From Isoetes taiwanensis (lineage: Eukaryota; Streptophyta; Lycopodiopsida; Isoetales; Isoetaceae): a stretch of 64,000 bases of DNA. The notes beneath the pieces are model-generated. The model was not told the origin of the DNA, did no database searches, and saw nothing but the letters and a program-made list of their open reading frames with translations. Below are positions 11,312-23,966 of the stretch, in pieces. The DNA is taken from assembly GCA_021234155.1 (NCBI GenBank), contig JAJEKV010000014.1, forward strand, positions 7,085,563-7,149,562. The letters run 5' to 3'. The translations under genes and the position numbers were made by a program. Every line of letters begins with the position of its first letter. Within the stretch, counting starts at the first letter, position 1.

Positions 11312-13728
11312 ATGCCGGAGTCTGACAACAAATGTATCAAAGAGGTAATAAATCAGTTTTTTGCTGATACTATACATCTCCATAAGAAGACTAGGGAAGC
11401 AGGCTTCCATGTTCGCCCTATGCTGGTGAAGATCCACAGCAAGGAAGCAAGGGACAGAAATATACACAATAGGGGCTCGCTTAAAGGCGAAAAGGTGGTT
11501 TGGCTTGATCTAGACTTAACCTCAGTGCAATTGGAAACCAGGAAGAAGGAATGGTCAAAAGTGAAAGAAGCCAGAAACTCTGGTTATGTTGCATACTTAG
11601 ATCAAAGTGGAAAAGCCGTGGTTACAAATAGAAAATCCAGTTAGGGAGGCAGGGCCTTGATGATTTGCCTATGGAATGCAAGAGGTCTGAATCAATCCAA
11701 GGTATAAGCTACAAAAGAGCTCTGGAAACAATATGATATGTTGTTCTTCACTGAGACTTGGGAACATCAATATTGTACATTGCCTGACATTTTTGATTTT
11801 GTGTTAGTAGAGCATGCTTGGAATAAAAAACAACCTGGTGTAGGAAGAGGGTTTGGCAGAGTGGCCATTTATTGCAGATGAGATTCAAATGATCAAGCAG
11901 GACATATATTTGGATAAAAGTAAAAAACAATGAAGTTCCTCTATATTTAGCACTTTGCTATTATGAACCACTCAACGCAACCGTCTACAAGGCATGGATG
12001 TAGCAGACCCTTTCCACATGCTCAACACAGACGTTTTGGATCACCAAGCGCATGGAGAAGTGATGATCCTGGGAGATTTTAATGCTCGGATGAGCAAGAA
12101 ATAAGCAAAAACATACATTGACATATCAAAAGTACATCTAGATGAGAAAGAGGAGCCACATTTCCAAAGAAATTCAAAAGACATGATATCTAATCACATG
12201 GGTGAGTTGCTCTTAGAATTTAGCATTGTCTGCAATTTAAAAATTATAAATGGGATGGGTCAATTTCGAGATTCACATAAGTATACTTGCACGAAGCATA
12301 CTGGAGCAAGCACCATTAATTATCTCTTGGCAAAGGATACCGAACTCATTCAAGACTATTTTATAGGAGAGAAAATGCCCGAATCTGACCATCTGCCATT
12401 ATGCTTAACGCTGAAAGCATGCTTGAAATCTGCTTCTCAACAACCACCATTCTGCCCAAAGCTGAAACTTGATTATGTACTACCAGTACCATCCCAAAAG
12501 CTTGTCGAAGAACTGCTGGCAAACACACCACGGTCAGGAGATTTAGAAGCAGATGATCAAGTGTTGTCACGCCAAATCATGCAAGCAGCAGAGCATACTT
12601 TTGGTTTCACGAGGAGGCGCATAAAAGGGAGGCCTTGCAATGCCTGGGGGGGACGAAGAATGCAGAGAGGCACGTGCAAAATTGCCAAACACATGCATTC
12701 TCAAACCAGCATGCTATAAAAAACTAAGATCCAAAATGCGTATGCCCCTCAAAAAGAAACAAATAGATATGAGCACACAATTAAAGAACTCTCCAAAAAG
12801 TTTTTGGAACACGCTACAGGCCAAAACTGGGCAGCCAATTTTAGATAGCTACGTCTTGGTATTTGGTAAACCTGGTCAGAGATCTTTACGAAAAGTAAAA
12901 TGCAAATAGTATGCCAATTTTGGCTTCAGATGCAAATCTATTCACAGAAGATGAGGTAAGGGATGTTGTGGCTAATATGGCTAGCAGTAAAGCACATAAC
13001 ATAAGTGGTAAAATGCAAATAGTATGCCAATTTTGGCTTCAGATGCAAATCTATTCACAGAAGATGAGGTAAAGGATATTCTGACTAATATGGCTAGCAA
13101 TAAAGCACATAACATAAGTGATATGTGCACAGAGCTGATAAAATGGGGCGGACAGGTCACTATATCAGTACTTACCAGATTGCTTAATAGTTGTGTGAAG
13201 CAAGGGTTGTGAGATGGATGGAAGGTCCATCCAATACATAAGCAAGGGGGCAAAAGGGATGTCAGAAATTACAGAACTATACTGATAGGCAGTGTGTTTG
13301 CAAAAATCTTAGGCAGTTTATTGGAGAGCAAACTGAGCCAATAGGCAGAGATAAATGGCAACTGTTCACAGTTTCAAGCAGGATTTCGAAAGCATCACAA
13401 TACCTTGGATCATGCCCTCACACTTAGAGTATTGATGGAAAGGGCTAAGGCCCCAAATTGTGCACTGTACATTGCATACATTGACTTCACCAAAGCCTTC
13501 GACACCGTCCCGAGGAGTGAGCTTGGTGCAAGAATGGAACAAATAGTGTTCCAACTGAGATCAGAGGCGCAATTTCCCAACTATATGCAGAAGTGCTCAT
13601 TACGCTTTCTGGTAGCCTGCACGATGTGATCAGAAATACCATTGGGTACGGCAAGGCTGCCCTCTTTCGCTTACTCCGTTTGGCCTATACATAGATGAGC
13701 TTGATAACTCCATCCATCTCCTTTAATG
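11312..13728 (+). mobile_element. Decayed L1-type LINE (ORF1 end, endonuclease, partial reverse transcriptase)
   Basis: 11312-11644 resembles the C-terminal part of L1-type ORF1 (GEKVVWLDLDLTS, EWSKVKEARNSGYVA). A new frame opens at 11659 with MICLWNARGLNQS, the usual start of the APE endonuclease. It continues in broken frames through VMILGDFNAR (about 12060-12090) and PESDHLPL (about 12377). The reverse transcriptase region shows NYRTILIGSVFAKILGSLLE, CSQFQAGFRKHHNTLDHA, AYIDFTKAFDTV (about 13470-13510) and GCPLSLTPFGLYIDEL (about 13650-13695). The copy has many stops, a frame-breaking 113-bp duplication, and stops before the catalytic DD box. It is inactive. Confidence 0.75.
12896..13121 (+). 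repeat. 113-bp tandem duplication inside the LINE
   Basis: The segment 12896-13008 is repeated at 13009-13121 with few differences. 113 is not a multiple of three, so it breaks the reverse-transcriptase frame. It arose after insertion, or in a non-autonomous copy. Confidence 0.85.
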
Positions 13729-13755
13729 ATTATTAAGCCGTGGCTACACAAAAAA

Positions 13756-14040
13756 TTACTTAAGACTGTGACGGTCAATTTTAAGAAGAAATCTCCAATG
13801 ACACCATATTTTCAAAGTTTGTACTACTGCTAGCATTTTTAGATCTTGTGTTGGATGATTACGTTTTGCAGGGGTAAGCTTGTTAGATTCATAAACACAT
13901 ACCTTTCCATCTTGCAATGAAACACCTCTAATTCCTGCCCTAGAAGAAGCAATAGTTACACAAAATTCCTTATCCATGGAGGAAACTTTGATACGGGCGA
14001 TTGAGTCAAAGTATCCCTTAAAAACTAAAACTCTACTCAC
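13756..14040 (-). mobile_element. Ty3/gypsy RNase H fragment
   Basis: The minus strand encodes VSLQDGKVCVYESNKLTPAK, RNHPTQDLKMLAVVQTLKIW and FLLKIDRHSLK. This is the RNase H region of a Ty3/gypsy pol (family pattern: QDG..IAYESRKL..AE.NY...ELEMLA.V.AL..WR). Only this domain remains, next to the truncated LINE end. No LTR was found. Confidence 0.65.
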
Positions 14041-14129
14041 ACTTTAAATTCCACTAAAAAACAATGTCTTTTTGTAATAAGGTTGTCAATGGAGAAGTTA
14101 GCTTAGAGAACCGTTTAATAAACTTGCTC

Positions 14130-14600
14130 AAACAAGTGTTGGGCTTCTGTAATTTGTAGCCTTGAGTAGGCGACAATCACGCATTTCTTCAAATAGTTGC
14201 ACTACCTCTTTAAATTGTCCTTGCTATATAAAGGCTGCAATTATCAGGTCCCATGATACCATGATATAACATTCTTTTTAGGCATTTTGTGAAAAACCTA
14301 ATCATTCAACCATGGTAGGTCCCATGATACCATGATATAACATTCTTTTTAGGCATTTTGTGAAAAAACTAATCATTCAACCATGGTAGTCCATGAGACT
14401 GCATTCCACGTATGCATTTGCCTAGGAAGTTCCAAAACCTCAACAATTTTCCATTTGTCTATAAAGATCCAAAGCCTCTACATTTTTCCATGTTGTCCAT
14501 AGGCAGATATTATGGCATTTCATGACACCACACTAACTTTCATCTGATCATAGCCTAATCTACTCCATACACACGCAAAGCAACATGTTATAGTAAGCAT
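14130..14600 (-). pseudogene. PLS-type pentatricopeptide repeat (PPR) pseudogene
   Basis: In mixed frames the minus strand reads VSWNAIISAYGQHGK and ALDLYRQMEN (near 14465-14545), then a VSWTTMV-like and FHKMPKKNVISW-like stretch. Near 14150-14270 comes WDLIIAAFI-stop-QGQFKEVVQLFEEMRD. These are diagnostic of plant organelle RNA-editing PPR proteins of the PLS class. Frameshifts, in-frame stops and a 71-bp duplication show it is dead. No E or DYW domain could be read downstream. Confidence 0.65.
14247..14388 (+). repeat. 71-bp tandem duplication in the PPR pseudogene
   Basis: 14247-14317 and 14318-14388 are almost identical (both start ggtcccatgataccatgat, both end caaccatggta). Near-identity implies a recent event. 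It duplicates one PPR helix pair out of frame. Confidence 0.9.
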
Positions 14601-15551
14601 TCAATAAATTCACATGTAGAAAATCCAAAATCTATTGTTGTTTTTGCTTTCTTGTCACAACCAAAATCACCGCCTCAAATTTGTAGATACCTCTGTCAAC
14701 AAAAGATATTCATTAATGTACAAAACTGAAAGATGTCAAGTGCCAAAATATTAACATTTATTGTAATGCAAGTGGTCTGCATTGAATCTGCCAGGAATTT
14801 CTAGCTTGTTTCATTAAAGCTTGTTACTTTAGTAGCAAATAATACCCACCATTTATGTCCCAATTTGGCATATTGGGCTTAACAACAGTATTAGCTCGAC
14901 AAACTATGAAACATCCATTACTGATTATGGTGTTGTGTATACTTTGATTAGGCAACCTTTATTGCTTTTCAACACATGGACATCTCCTTAGAAGTGCATT
15001 TACATTTTGATTCACATCGAATAGATCACAGTTACATCATTGTTGTTTGAGCCTATAATTTGAACATGCTTTCTCTTGGCCTGGATTGCTGCATACTAAT
15101 TTACATGGATACCATAAAAAAGCTCTTTCTTTTTATATGAATGAGAACAAGGGAGGCCCTTTCTCCATGAACATCATAAAGTTCTCTAATATATCCACTT
15201 TTATGTATATAAACTCCATTATTCCTGTAAATATTCCATCCCAGAAAGTATTCCCCAAACATTAATAAAGATTGCCAAATAAATGCAGCCACAATCCCAT
15301 CAAACTTGTTAGTAACATAAGAAAAGGTTCATTGTTAAGCAGATCTAAGCCATAAACATCACATTGCAAAATGATACAATGGTGCAACAGTAACATGGCT
15401 ATTTATGAGTCTTGCTTCTAAGTTGCACTGAAAGTTGGCATTTTGCAAATGGGCATCTCTAATATCGTATTCTAGACTATACAAAACTCATTGGTGTTTC
15501 AAATATCTCTGATTAGATTCCTCTCAAGCACAAAATTATAAGGTCGCCTCT
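14601..15551. other. 3' flank of PRP8, no gene recognised
   Basis: AT-rich sequence downstream of the PRP8 stop. The only longer ORF (15101-15292, minus) has no recognised similarity. There is no poly-T tract on this strand that would mark a retroposed poly(A) tail next to the PRP8 stop. Confidence 0.4.
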
Positions 15552-18500
15552 TTAGTTGAAGGCATCCTCGAGATCACCCTCCGCGTTGTTCTGGCCATCC
15601 TCTGTATTGCTGAATTCCAAAAAGTGTGTAGGGCGATGCTTTTCATGATAATACTCCCTTGGATTTGACAACTTCACATTATATTTCATACCAACTTTAT
15701 GTTTGACACCCATAAAGTTATAATTCCACAGCCCATTGTCAGGTACCATGTAAAATCCAAGAAAACGATCACTAAGCAGCATTTGTACTTTCTCATAGTG
15801 CGTAGGTAAATAACCATGAGGATTGCTTCCACTATCCTTATTTTGACGGCCCCATTCATAGCCAGTAGGTGTAAGCTTGTAAGCTGTCAAGGAACAAGAG
15901 CCTGGTGTGAAATTACATGTCAAGATTATGCATTTTTCTGCATCCCATTTTTTGTTGTTCTCCAAGATCTTGGCATGTGATGTCAGGTCCTGAGGAGACA
16001 ATTGTGGTAGTTCATTGGGTTGTGTGTGCAACCATCCAAGGGGCTCCAAATCATTCAAGAAGTCATGCTCTGGCAAAGCTGCTGGAAGATTTACCTGTTG
16101 ATGAGTGCCCCATTGTGGGGGCATTACAATACAACGGATTTCTTTAACTTGTTGATTGTCTGGTGTGCTGATACCATATAAGTAACCAGCTATTTGTGTT
16201 CTCAGATCAGCTATACAAATAAACTTCTTAAGAATGTTCTTTGGCATAATATAAGTGTACCCAGCTTCCTTAATATCGTCCAAATTCACATAAATATGAT
16301 TGACACGAAGGTACAGGTTGGTTGCAGATATTGCACGGACACGCCAGTCTGTTTTTGATCCAAATGCAGCTTGTTCATATGGACTGGTTGTGGTCACGAT
16401 TAATTCATCACCATGAACATTTGTTGTTTTTGTAGTGACAGCAGTTAGTTGGCTTGCTTCTTTGGCTTGTTTCTCAATTTCAGCTATTTGCTGGCGCTGC
16501 TGCGAAGGAGGAGTTATCTCAGCTCCCAGAATAATATCAAGAATTTCAGACTGAGTCAATGCTGATGTGTTGACATTATTTTTCTTTGCATAATCAGATA
16601 GTATAAGGTCTCTCAATGCAACTTCAACCTTCATCCACTGGTCATCACTTAATGAAGGCCAAACATGATGGGACTCAGTAACGATGGTCTTGTCTGGCTT
16701 AAGAAGCATTTTAGCTTTCTCATTATTCACATGAAGTCCACGAAGAATCAAAATCAGCCGACAAAAGGCAGTATATGAAGATATGGTCTTTAACCAATCG
16801 TCATATATGTTGAATAATACTGCCTGTGGTTCAGTTGCCTTCAAGATGAGATCACCAAATTTTTCTATCTTTAGACAAGCTTGGAATGGCAACTGAAGCT
16901 CATTACCCTTTATCACAATGTTTGGGAAGTCAAGCAGATGGACTTCCAAAGGATCAAGCATTCCTTTGCGGGTCACAATAATTTGCTTGGGCTGCTCTTC
17001 AACAGGTAAAGAACGCACCAATGCAGCCACTTCTTCAGCAGTCTTCCATTTTGCCAACTGACCAAGACGCTTTTGCCCGGCCCACACACTAGTGTGAATG
17101 ACCTTCAAAAACAGCTGTCCTGTTCGAGGGTTGAAAATAAAAATTGCACCATTTATTGGCTTAGTAGTCAGATTTCCTTCAAATGTTTTGTGTATGGTAA
17201 CACGGTAGACATTGGTATCATCTACAAACCATATAATCTGGTTACTGAAAAGCTCTCCATAGTTTTGAGACGACAGGTATGGCTCTGTGGGCTCAGATGA
17301 GTATAACTGTAAACCTTTCCTCACACGCTCTCGCAACACATAAAGGGCAGGGTTTGCCTTCATAATCTTGTTCATGGCTTGGCCAAGAAGTGGCTTTGAA
17401 CCAGGAAACCAGTTCCCAAACGCAGAATGTAGATTGTAGGCCAAGTCAATGCCGATCATCACACCTGTAGGTGCTGGATAGATAGACATGTTATCATTGG
17501 TGTAATCAAGGAATTTTGCCCTCGTGTATCGTTCAATATCATGAGAGTCGTAATCACCCCATCGTAATTGTACATCAACCCAGTACTTGTTGCTTGCCTT
17601 CTGGTCAAAGACATCTTTTGATTCTGCAACCAAACTTGGCTTGCTCATATGCCACTTATAGGCCGCAAAAAGAAGGATGTCAGCACAGGAACTATTCATT
17701 TTATAGCTCTTTCTGGGATGAATAGTTTCTTTCTGCACAGTCTCAATTTTCAGGGCATCCAACTCCTGATCAAGCACCTGGCACAAATCCATGACAAAAC
17801 TTTCATGTATTTTCTGCCAAAGATGTGCCCTAAAGATCTGTATCAGAGATATTTTCAGAGTGGGTATTTTTCCATGCATGAATATTCCTGTTAAGTCAAG
17901 CTGAACTTGAAAGCCAACATAGACATTTGCGCGATTAATTGTAGGTGACCACCAAAGTGTAAAACGTCTATTTGGAATTTGATTCAACCCTGATCTTTGA
18001 GCATTTGTCAGCTTTTTATATTTCATAGATTCTTCAAAACCTGATGCTTTCTCCCAAAACAGACCCTCCCATGTTGGGAAATAAGTGCCTTTAAAGAGAG
18101 TATGCTCCAAAATGCCTTCCACTCCACCAAGGGCTTGAATGACATCTGTGCGGTAATTATTCAAGTTCCAGAGCTTCCCATCGTGACGCTGGTGCGTCCA
18201 CCAGAAAGGGTTTTGTTTAAGGACTTGAAACTGTTTAAAATCAGTCCTCACACGCCACCCTTTATCATATGCCAGTGTGCACCTATCTTTTTGAAAGAGT
18301 GTATTAATACGAGGAATTCCTCTATCCCAAGAATCTTCCAAATCTTCCAATGTTAGCCTTCTGTTTTGTACGTGTGCTTCCTGCCGCTTTAGTGCATATT
18401 CTGCCCATACTCGTTGTGAATCTATGAATTCACTTTCCCATGGCTGAATATAACGGTACAAGTTTGGTATCAGCTGCTCATCCTCATGGCTCATGCCACT

Positions 18501-21500
18501 TCTGAAGTGAGTAACTCCCACATCAGTTTGTCGGCTATACCGCAAATCGCTCTGAGGTATTAATATGTGGCCCATAGAGAGCATTCCAAGGCCTCCAATT
18601 TCTTTTGGCGCATAAAAGATAACCGGTGGAAACCTGCTAGGCATTTTTGAGTTCAACCCAATCTTTATACGGGTTTGAATCTTGTTTTCACATTTCACCA
18701 ACAAATCAAGAAGCTCTTGCGTATGGACTGTGGCTTCACGGAAGTAAGTCATCAAACCAATCAACGTGGTATTCCACTTGTTTACTATCTTGGTAAATGT
18801 TGTTGATCCTGAGGACATAAGAATCTGCCGAACACGATTCTCAAATACTTTCATTTGCTCATCATCAACACGAAGATAGGCAACAGCAGTGCGTTCCTTT
18901 GTCTGCTCATTCTGCAAATTCCATACGCCATCCTTGCTACCAAAAGCTTCTTGTGATATTCGTGACTTTGGTAATATCCGTACCTCAAAACCACACATGC
19001 TGAATAGCAAGTTTGGATTATCTTTGCTATAAACAGAGACAAAGCTGTCCTCCCACTTCAATGTAGTGATGCTTCGGGGTAGTCTATTCTTGATATCCCA
19101 AAAAACACTTCTCCCCAAGTTAACATCGTGCTTCAGCAATCTCATCCGAGCATCCCGAGGCCAGCACTTTTTATTATTATATCCAACAATATTCTCATTA
19201 TTAGGATCTGGATGTTCCGTAAGGTAGCGCTGGATAAGATCTCGAGCCTCCTCATGTGTGAAGCGGCACAGCATGTGCACCTTATCGATATACCTTGAAT
19301 ACAGCCGGATTGGATGCCAAGTCTCAATCTTTACATCATTGAACGTGATGAACTCATTTGGCATCTGAGGCGGGCCAGCTATTTCACTTGCTCGTGTAAG
19401 TCCCAAAACCAGAAGATCTAATGCAAGACCATAGTACTGAACCACAAAGGAGGCAAATTGTAAGCCTCTTAGCAGACCATAAAAGTTTGTGTGGCTCATA
19501 TCCTTGTATGAAAGAACAACATTGTTCTTTGCAGTCACATAATCTGCTATGTTGTGATCAAGTACGAGACGCAGAAGTCTGTTTAGCATTGTAAGATCAA
19601 TTTTGTCAAAGAACTTTTCGAACTTAGTTTGTAACATGACCACACATTGACCTTCATTGGTATCCCATACATCCTGTAAATTATTGATTCCTTGACACCA
19701 CTTATAAACCAGCAGTGGTGGGGGCTCAGAATCAGCAGGTTTGATCCAGTTCGGGAATAGGCAGCGCTTATCTCCTTCATACCATAAATACTGATCAAGA
19801 TAAGCATCTGTAATCTTTTCTAGTGGTTCAATCTCATAAACAGGTATCAGATGACTATAAAGGTCCATAAATTCTATCCCGACCTCTTTAAACGCACGCT
19901 GTGTAAGAAGGTGACGTTTTATTCGTGCTAAAGCCTCATGAGGATTGTCATATGCCTGCTCAATCAGCGCAAGTTCTTCTCTCTGCTGCTGATTTAACCG
20001 TACAGCAGCACTATATGACTCTTTCAGCCTTTCCAAAGCCAGGATCAGGAGCTTGGTATCGTGCTTGTATGAGAGTGGCGGGAATGGTATGGGTGAAAAC
20101 TTTCTAGACTCCAGCCAGTGAACCATGGTCGTATATATAGCCACAGCCTCCTCAGGAGTAATATATGGCCCATCTTTCAAATAATTATGTTGTCGTTCCT
20201 GTTCAGCCTTTAGCCAGAGGCGGGTTAGCCTGCCAAGATTCTTCCTACACACAGTTTTATCAACTGTAGCACCTCGACGAATACGTTCCCTATTATAATG
20301 TGCCACATTTGTCCACCAATCTGCTTTTGATTTCACATAACGTAAGATCATGTTCTCAATCGGGACAGCCAAACCAGGCACCTTCCATGGTATATTAGCT
20401 TTCCAACAACGCCATGCTTCACTTAGATGCTGCAGAATTGTTCTTGCCTTGTTTTGCTTTATACCCTCAGGCATAGCATCCAGCACATCATGCATGACTG
20501 CTGCTCTTAGCTCCAAGTCAAAATGGCTTTCAACCCGTTGCTTTGTCACCGTTTTCGCTACACCCTTTGAATGACGACCCTCGAATTGCCTTGCAAGAAG
20601 ATTGCCAAGCCACCTTTCTAGAAGGGGCACAACACCACGGAGGAAGAACAACCAAACCCGCCACATCGGTGCCCAAAAACCACACCCAGGACCTTTGCCG
20701 ACAGGTCCAGTATTAAATCTATAGTAAATCAAGTGCTTCAAATCTTTGCACATTCTTATTTGACGCCATAAGCCTGTACTTGTAGCGGTACATTCCTGTT
20801 AACTGGCCAACATGAGAAAATGTGTACTGTAGTCCATCAGCGAGCTGATAGGCATCAACATTGCCTAATCGAAACTGAATGTTTGCATCAACAACAAGCT
20901 TTGTCAGTCGAAGAATTTCTCTACAAAGATGAAAAGCATTTCCAAAGCGAGACTTCTTACGTTCTTTTGTGGTCAATGTTTTAACTGGTTTCAAATTAAA
21001 ATTGTAGTCGAGATGCAAATAGTTCAAATTCTTCCGATGTATCAAGAGATTCAGCATGTTGTAACCCTGTTTGCAGACTTGCAGACCAGCTTCAGCCCAA
21101 TCTAACTGGGTAGTCTGGAAGAACTTTGTCGCACGTAAAGAACGGAATAAGTGCTTCTTCCCTTGCCCTTTTGGTGGCCTATGGTGTAGTTCATTCAACA
21201 CATAGCACTTCAGAAGCTTCTGATAACTCACACGAACCTTCACAGGATAAGTGGCCAGACAATGCTCTTTATACCAATCAGAAACAAGTGGTACATCTTC
21301 TGCTCGCCTTGTTCTTCCAGAACGCATGTTGAAGGGTCGTGGAGCAAACAGCAATGCAATTCCTGACGCTGTGGTATCAGTATACAGAGGTGTTGATTCC
21401 AGAAGTGGCTCGACACCTTTTGGTAAAGTAAAGTCTTCGCCATCATCTTCTTCCTCGTCAACTAGTTTCTTGTCTCTCCGATCTGTCTTATAACCTGGGA

Positions 21501-22518
21501 TTGGATGAAGCAAAGGATCATAATAGAAAGCTGGAAGTTCAGGATCTTCCGTCTTTATATGCATCACCATGGGAGTATGGTAAACTCCTAATCTCACTTT
21601 CCGGGGACTATTATTGTATAGATGTGGAAATGCAATTCTGTATTCCGTACGGAGAGGGGACCTTATTATCAGCTTGCTTATATCATTAAACTCATTCCAG
21701 TCTTCATCTCCCTTCTCCATGTCACGATATAAAGGTTCAAACTTTGGGCCTCCTGGAATGCACATGTTCAGAGCCTTGGCAGTGAAAAACGATTCCATGC
21801 AAAACAGATAAAAATAATTTCTATCAGTTAAGTCCGATAGCAATTGGCCTGCAAGCCGATGCAGAGCTGCCATTATTGGCAAGGATAGGTGCCATCTTCT
21901 ATAGCTAGGCCCATTGATCAACTTCGTTTTCACAAGAGGCTTATGATCGTAAAACCACATGTACACAGCAGAATCCTCAACCTCGTGGAGGTCCAATTGT
22001 ATAGCCTCCAATGGATCAACATCAAGAAGATTGTCTGCATAGTCAAGAGGTGGCTCTTCATCATCAAATGGTGGAAAACGCATCCGTTTAAAATGCCTCC
22101 TATCTCTCTTCTCACGCCTCATCATAATCCACATTGTACCCCACTGTGCTAAATAGATAGGTTCAACCACCCAAGGAATTTCGTCAACAAACGTGATTGC
22201 TCCAGTGATATGATACAGAATTCTCACATCCCGAACCTGTTCCCATGGCATGGGCATATTTTCCAATAGCTTGTACACAGCATGGGGTACAAATTTAAGT
22301 GCTCCAAGATAAACACGCTTGTCATGACGGTATCTTTTAGAAGAGATATCTCCATGATCTCTTATTATCTTGCGGACATGTTCAGGCGGCATATTCTCCT
22401 TTTGCGTCTCTACAAAACCATGTTTACGCTTCTCACCGTATCTCTTTGTGTTGAGCTGCTGCCATTTCCTTGCTTTCTCAAGCCTGGCTTCAGCTTCAGA
22501 AATCGGAGGAGGCATCAT
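15552..22518 (-). CDS. PRP8: Pre-mRNA-processing-splicing factor 8 (PRP8), intronless, one-base frameshift
   Basis: PRP8 is the central scaffold of the U5 snRNP and of the spliceosome's catalytic core in the nucleus. Two overlapping minus-strand frames together give about 2,320 residues, close to the usual 2,335-2,400. Frame 1 (22518 to 20767) begins [19 protein letters not shown] and carries [31 protein letters not shown] and [18 protein letters not shown]. Frame 2 (20765 to 15552) carries [19 protein letters not shown], the reverse-transcriptase-like core, [36 protein letters not shown], the RNase H-like domain and a C-terminal MPN/Jab1 domain ([38 protein letters not shown]). Conservation is very high throughout. 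One extra base near 20766 separates RLM from RQIRMCKDL; no intron could explain a one-base gap. The Pro-rich extreme N-terminus of flowering-plant PRP8 is largely absent and may lie in an upstream exon. Either an active gene with a sequence error, or a young intronless copy. Confidence 0.93.
20763..20769 (-). other. PRP8: Frameshift site in PRP8
   Basis: On the minus strand the codon for Met (20769-20767) is followed by one surplus G (20766) before CGT CAA ATA AGA ATG. Dropping it gives the expected RLM-RQIRM junction. Everything on both sides is intact. Confidence 0.85.
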
Positions 22519-22632
22519 CTTTGTAACAATGACCTAATTCAAGAACCTCGGATAAACCCTTCGAAAAAAAAAAAAAAACTACTCGGGATGCTTACCCTGC
22601 AACTGTTGCTCTAGAAGTGCCGGAAAGAAAAA
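22519..22632 (-). other. PRP8 5' flank with poly-T tract
   Basis: Upstream of the PRP8 start codon (minus strand) lies TTGTTACAAAG|ATGATG, where the AG could be a splice acceptor for an upstream leader exon. Farther up, a 15-base T run (22566-22580) could serve as its pyrimidine tract. No exon could be identified beyond it, because LINE sequence begins by about 22795. Confidence 0.35.
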
Positions 22633-23844
22633 ATGCTTTTGGTTACCTGTTGGTCGCTCCCTGTTGATCGCTGCCTTCCTATGTATAGTATGATAAGGCC
22701 TTGCCCTTTTTTAACCATTCCCTTTTTCAAAGGTTCGGGGCGACGCAGATTGATTCTTTTCTATTTAATCTTGGTAATTTTTCTCTTCTGCTGGGAGGCG
22801 TCTATCTGCTTGCGGGTGACAGCAGGCTGGAAAGCGCTTTATGCCATGCAGAACAACAGTCACCAGGCAGAGCTCTATGATTGGGGCCATCAGTCACATC
22901 TGTTCCGCACCGGTCGAGCCCGTCCCTTCATGCACGGGGTCGAGGTTTGGGGCCCTATCGTCTCTTTGACGACACGGAATGACTTGGAGCAGTGCGAAAG
23001 GCATTTTTGGCACGGGCACTTGGGGTGAAACCTTCACCCCCTCGGTTCCTGCTGCAGAAAATCGGATTCTTGCCGCCAAAGGCGACCCTTGATAGACACA
23101 TCGTCTATTTTGAAAAGTGGTTACTATGGGTGATGCTCGGCTCCCGCGACTGCTTACACCGTGGCCATGGGTCCGCAGCCGCTTAGGGCCTGTTGGAGGG
23201 GTAAGAGAGATCGGTGGTTCGCCGGATGGAATGTGCGGAGAGCACCGGATCGCGTCGCAGTGGGCACACGGCCGATCGTGGCGGCTTCTGCGGGGAGTAC
23301 CTAGACGCTTGTTTCCTTGGCAAACTCGGGACCCCTGCTCTAGAAAAGGTCAAAATGGCCCATTACAAGGAGCACATCAACCCCGTGTTAGCCCGGGACC
23401 CACGACTCTACTGCGTTCCCGGTTGCCCACGAAAAGCCTTGAGACTCATTGCCTCCATTCGCATTGGTGCCCACCATCTTCGCGATCGAGGCAGGCGGGT
23501 GGATTGGGGAGCCCCGCCAGGGGAGCTCATCGATCTTTGTCAAGCGGGTGCCATTGAGGATGAGTCTCACACTTTCCAGAGTTGCCCGGCGTTGATCAAA
23601 TCCAACCGCGATATCGCTCCCTTAGTACGGCCGGACTTGCCCTTGCATTTGCTTGATGAACACACCGCCGTCGATGCGTGCCACGGGTCGCATACATTCG
23701 AGGTAATCTTGGACCCTGCGAGGTCACCTTTGCTCCCGCCTGGCTGCCCGCTGATTAGGCACTACGGGTGTGGTGCATGACTGTATATATTTGGGTGTTT
23801 CTGCATTTTATATATTAGGACAGTTTGTCAGCAGGCTGATTGCT

Positions 23845-23962
23845 GCCACGGTTTTTCCCTCGAAAACCCTTCGGGGCGGGGGTTTTTTAATCCGGGCAGT
23901 AATTCGCTTGCTGCGTTTTTGTATTGGGTCCCATAGACCGATTGGTCTCCGTGGACGATAAA
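23845..23962 (+). other. Structured 3' tail of LINE copy 1
   Basis: Hairpin 1: AAAACCC (23863-23869) pairs with GGGTTTT (23880-23886). Hairpin 2: GTCC (23928-23931) pairs with GGAC (23953-23956), and inside it AGACC pairs with GGTCT around a GATT loop. The tail ends GATAAAA and then (TTCC)n. In LINEs with stringent 3'-end recognition such a stem-loop is bound by the reverse transcriptase; that role here is inferred. Confidence 0.65.
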
Positions 23963-23966
23963 AGAA

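Noticed and set aside
15917-20574. Plus-strand ORFs of 60-84 codons inside PRP8
   Set aside because: They lie antisense to the strongly conserved PRP8 frame and show no motif.
22566-22580. Poly-A/T run next to PRP8 as a retroposition mark
   Set aside because: It lies at the 5' side of the gene (poly-T on the coding strand). A retrocopy's poly(A) should follow the 3' end, and none is seen there.
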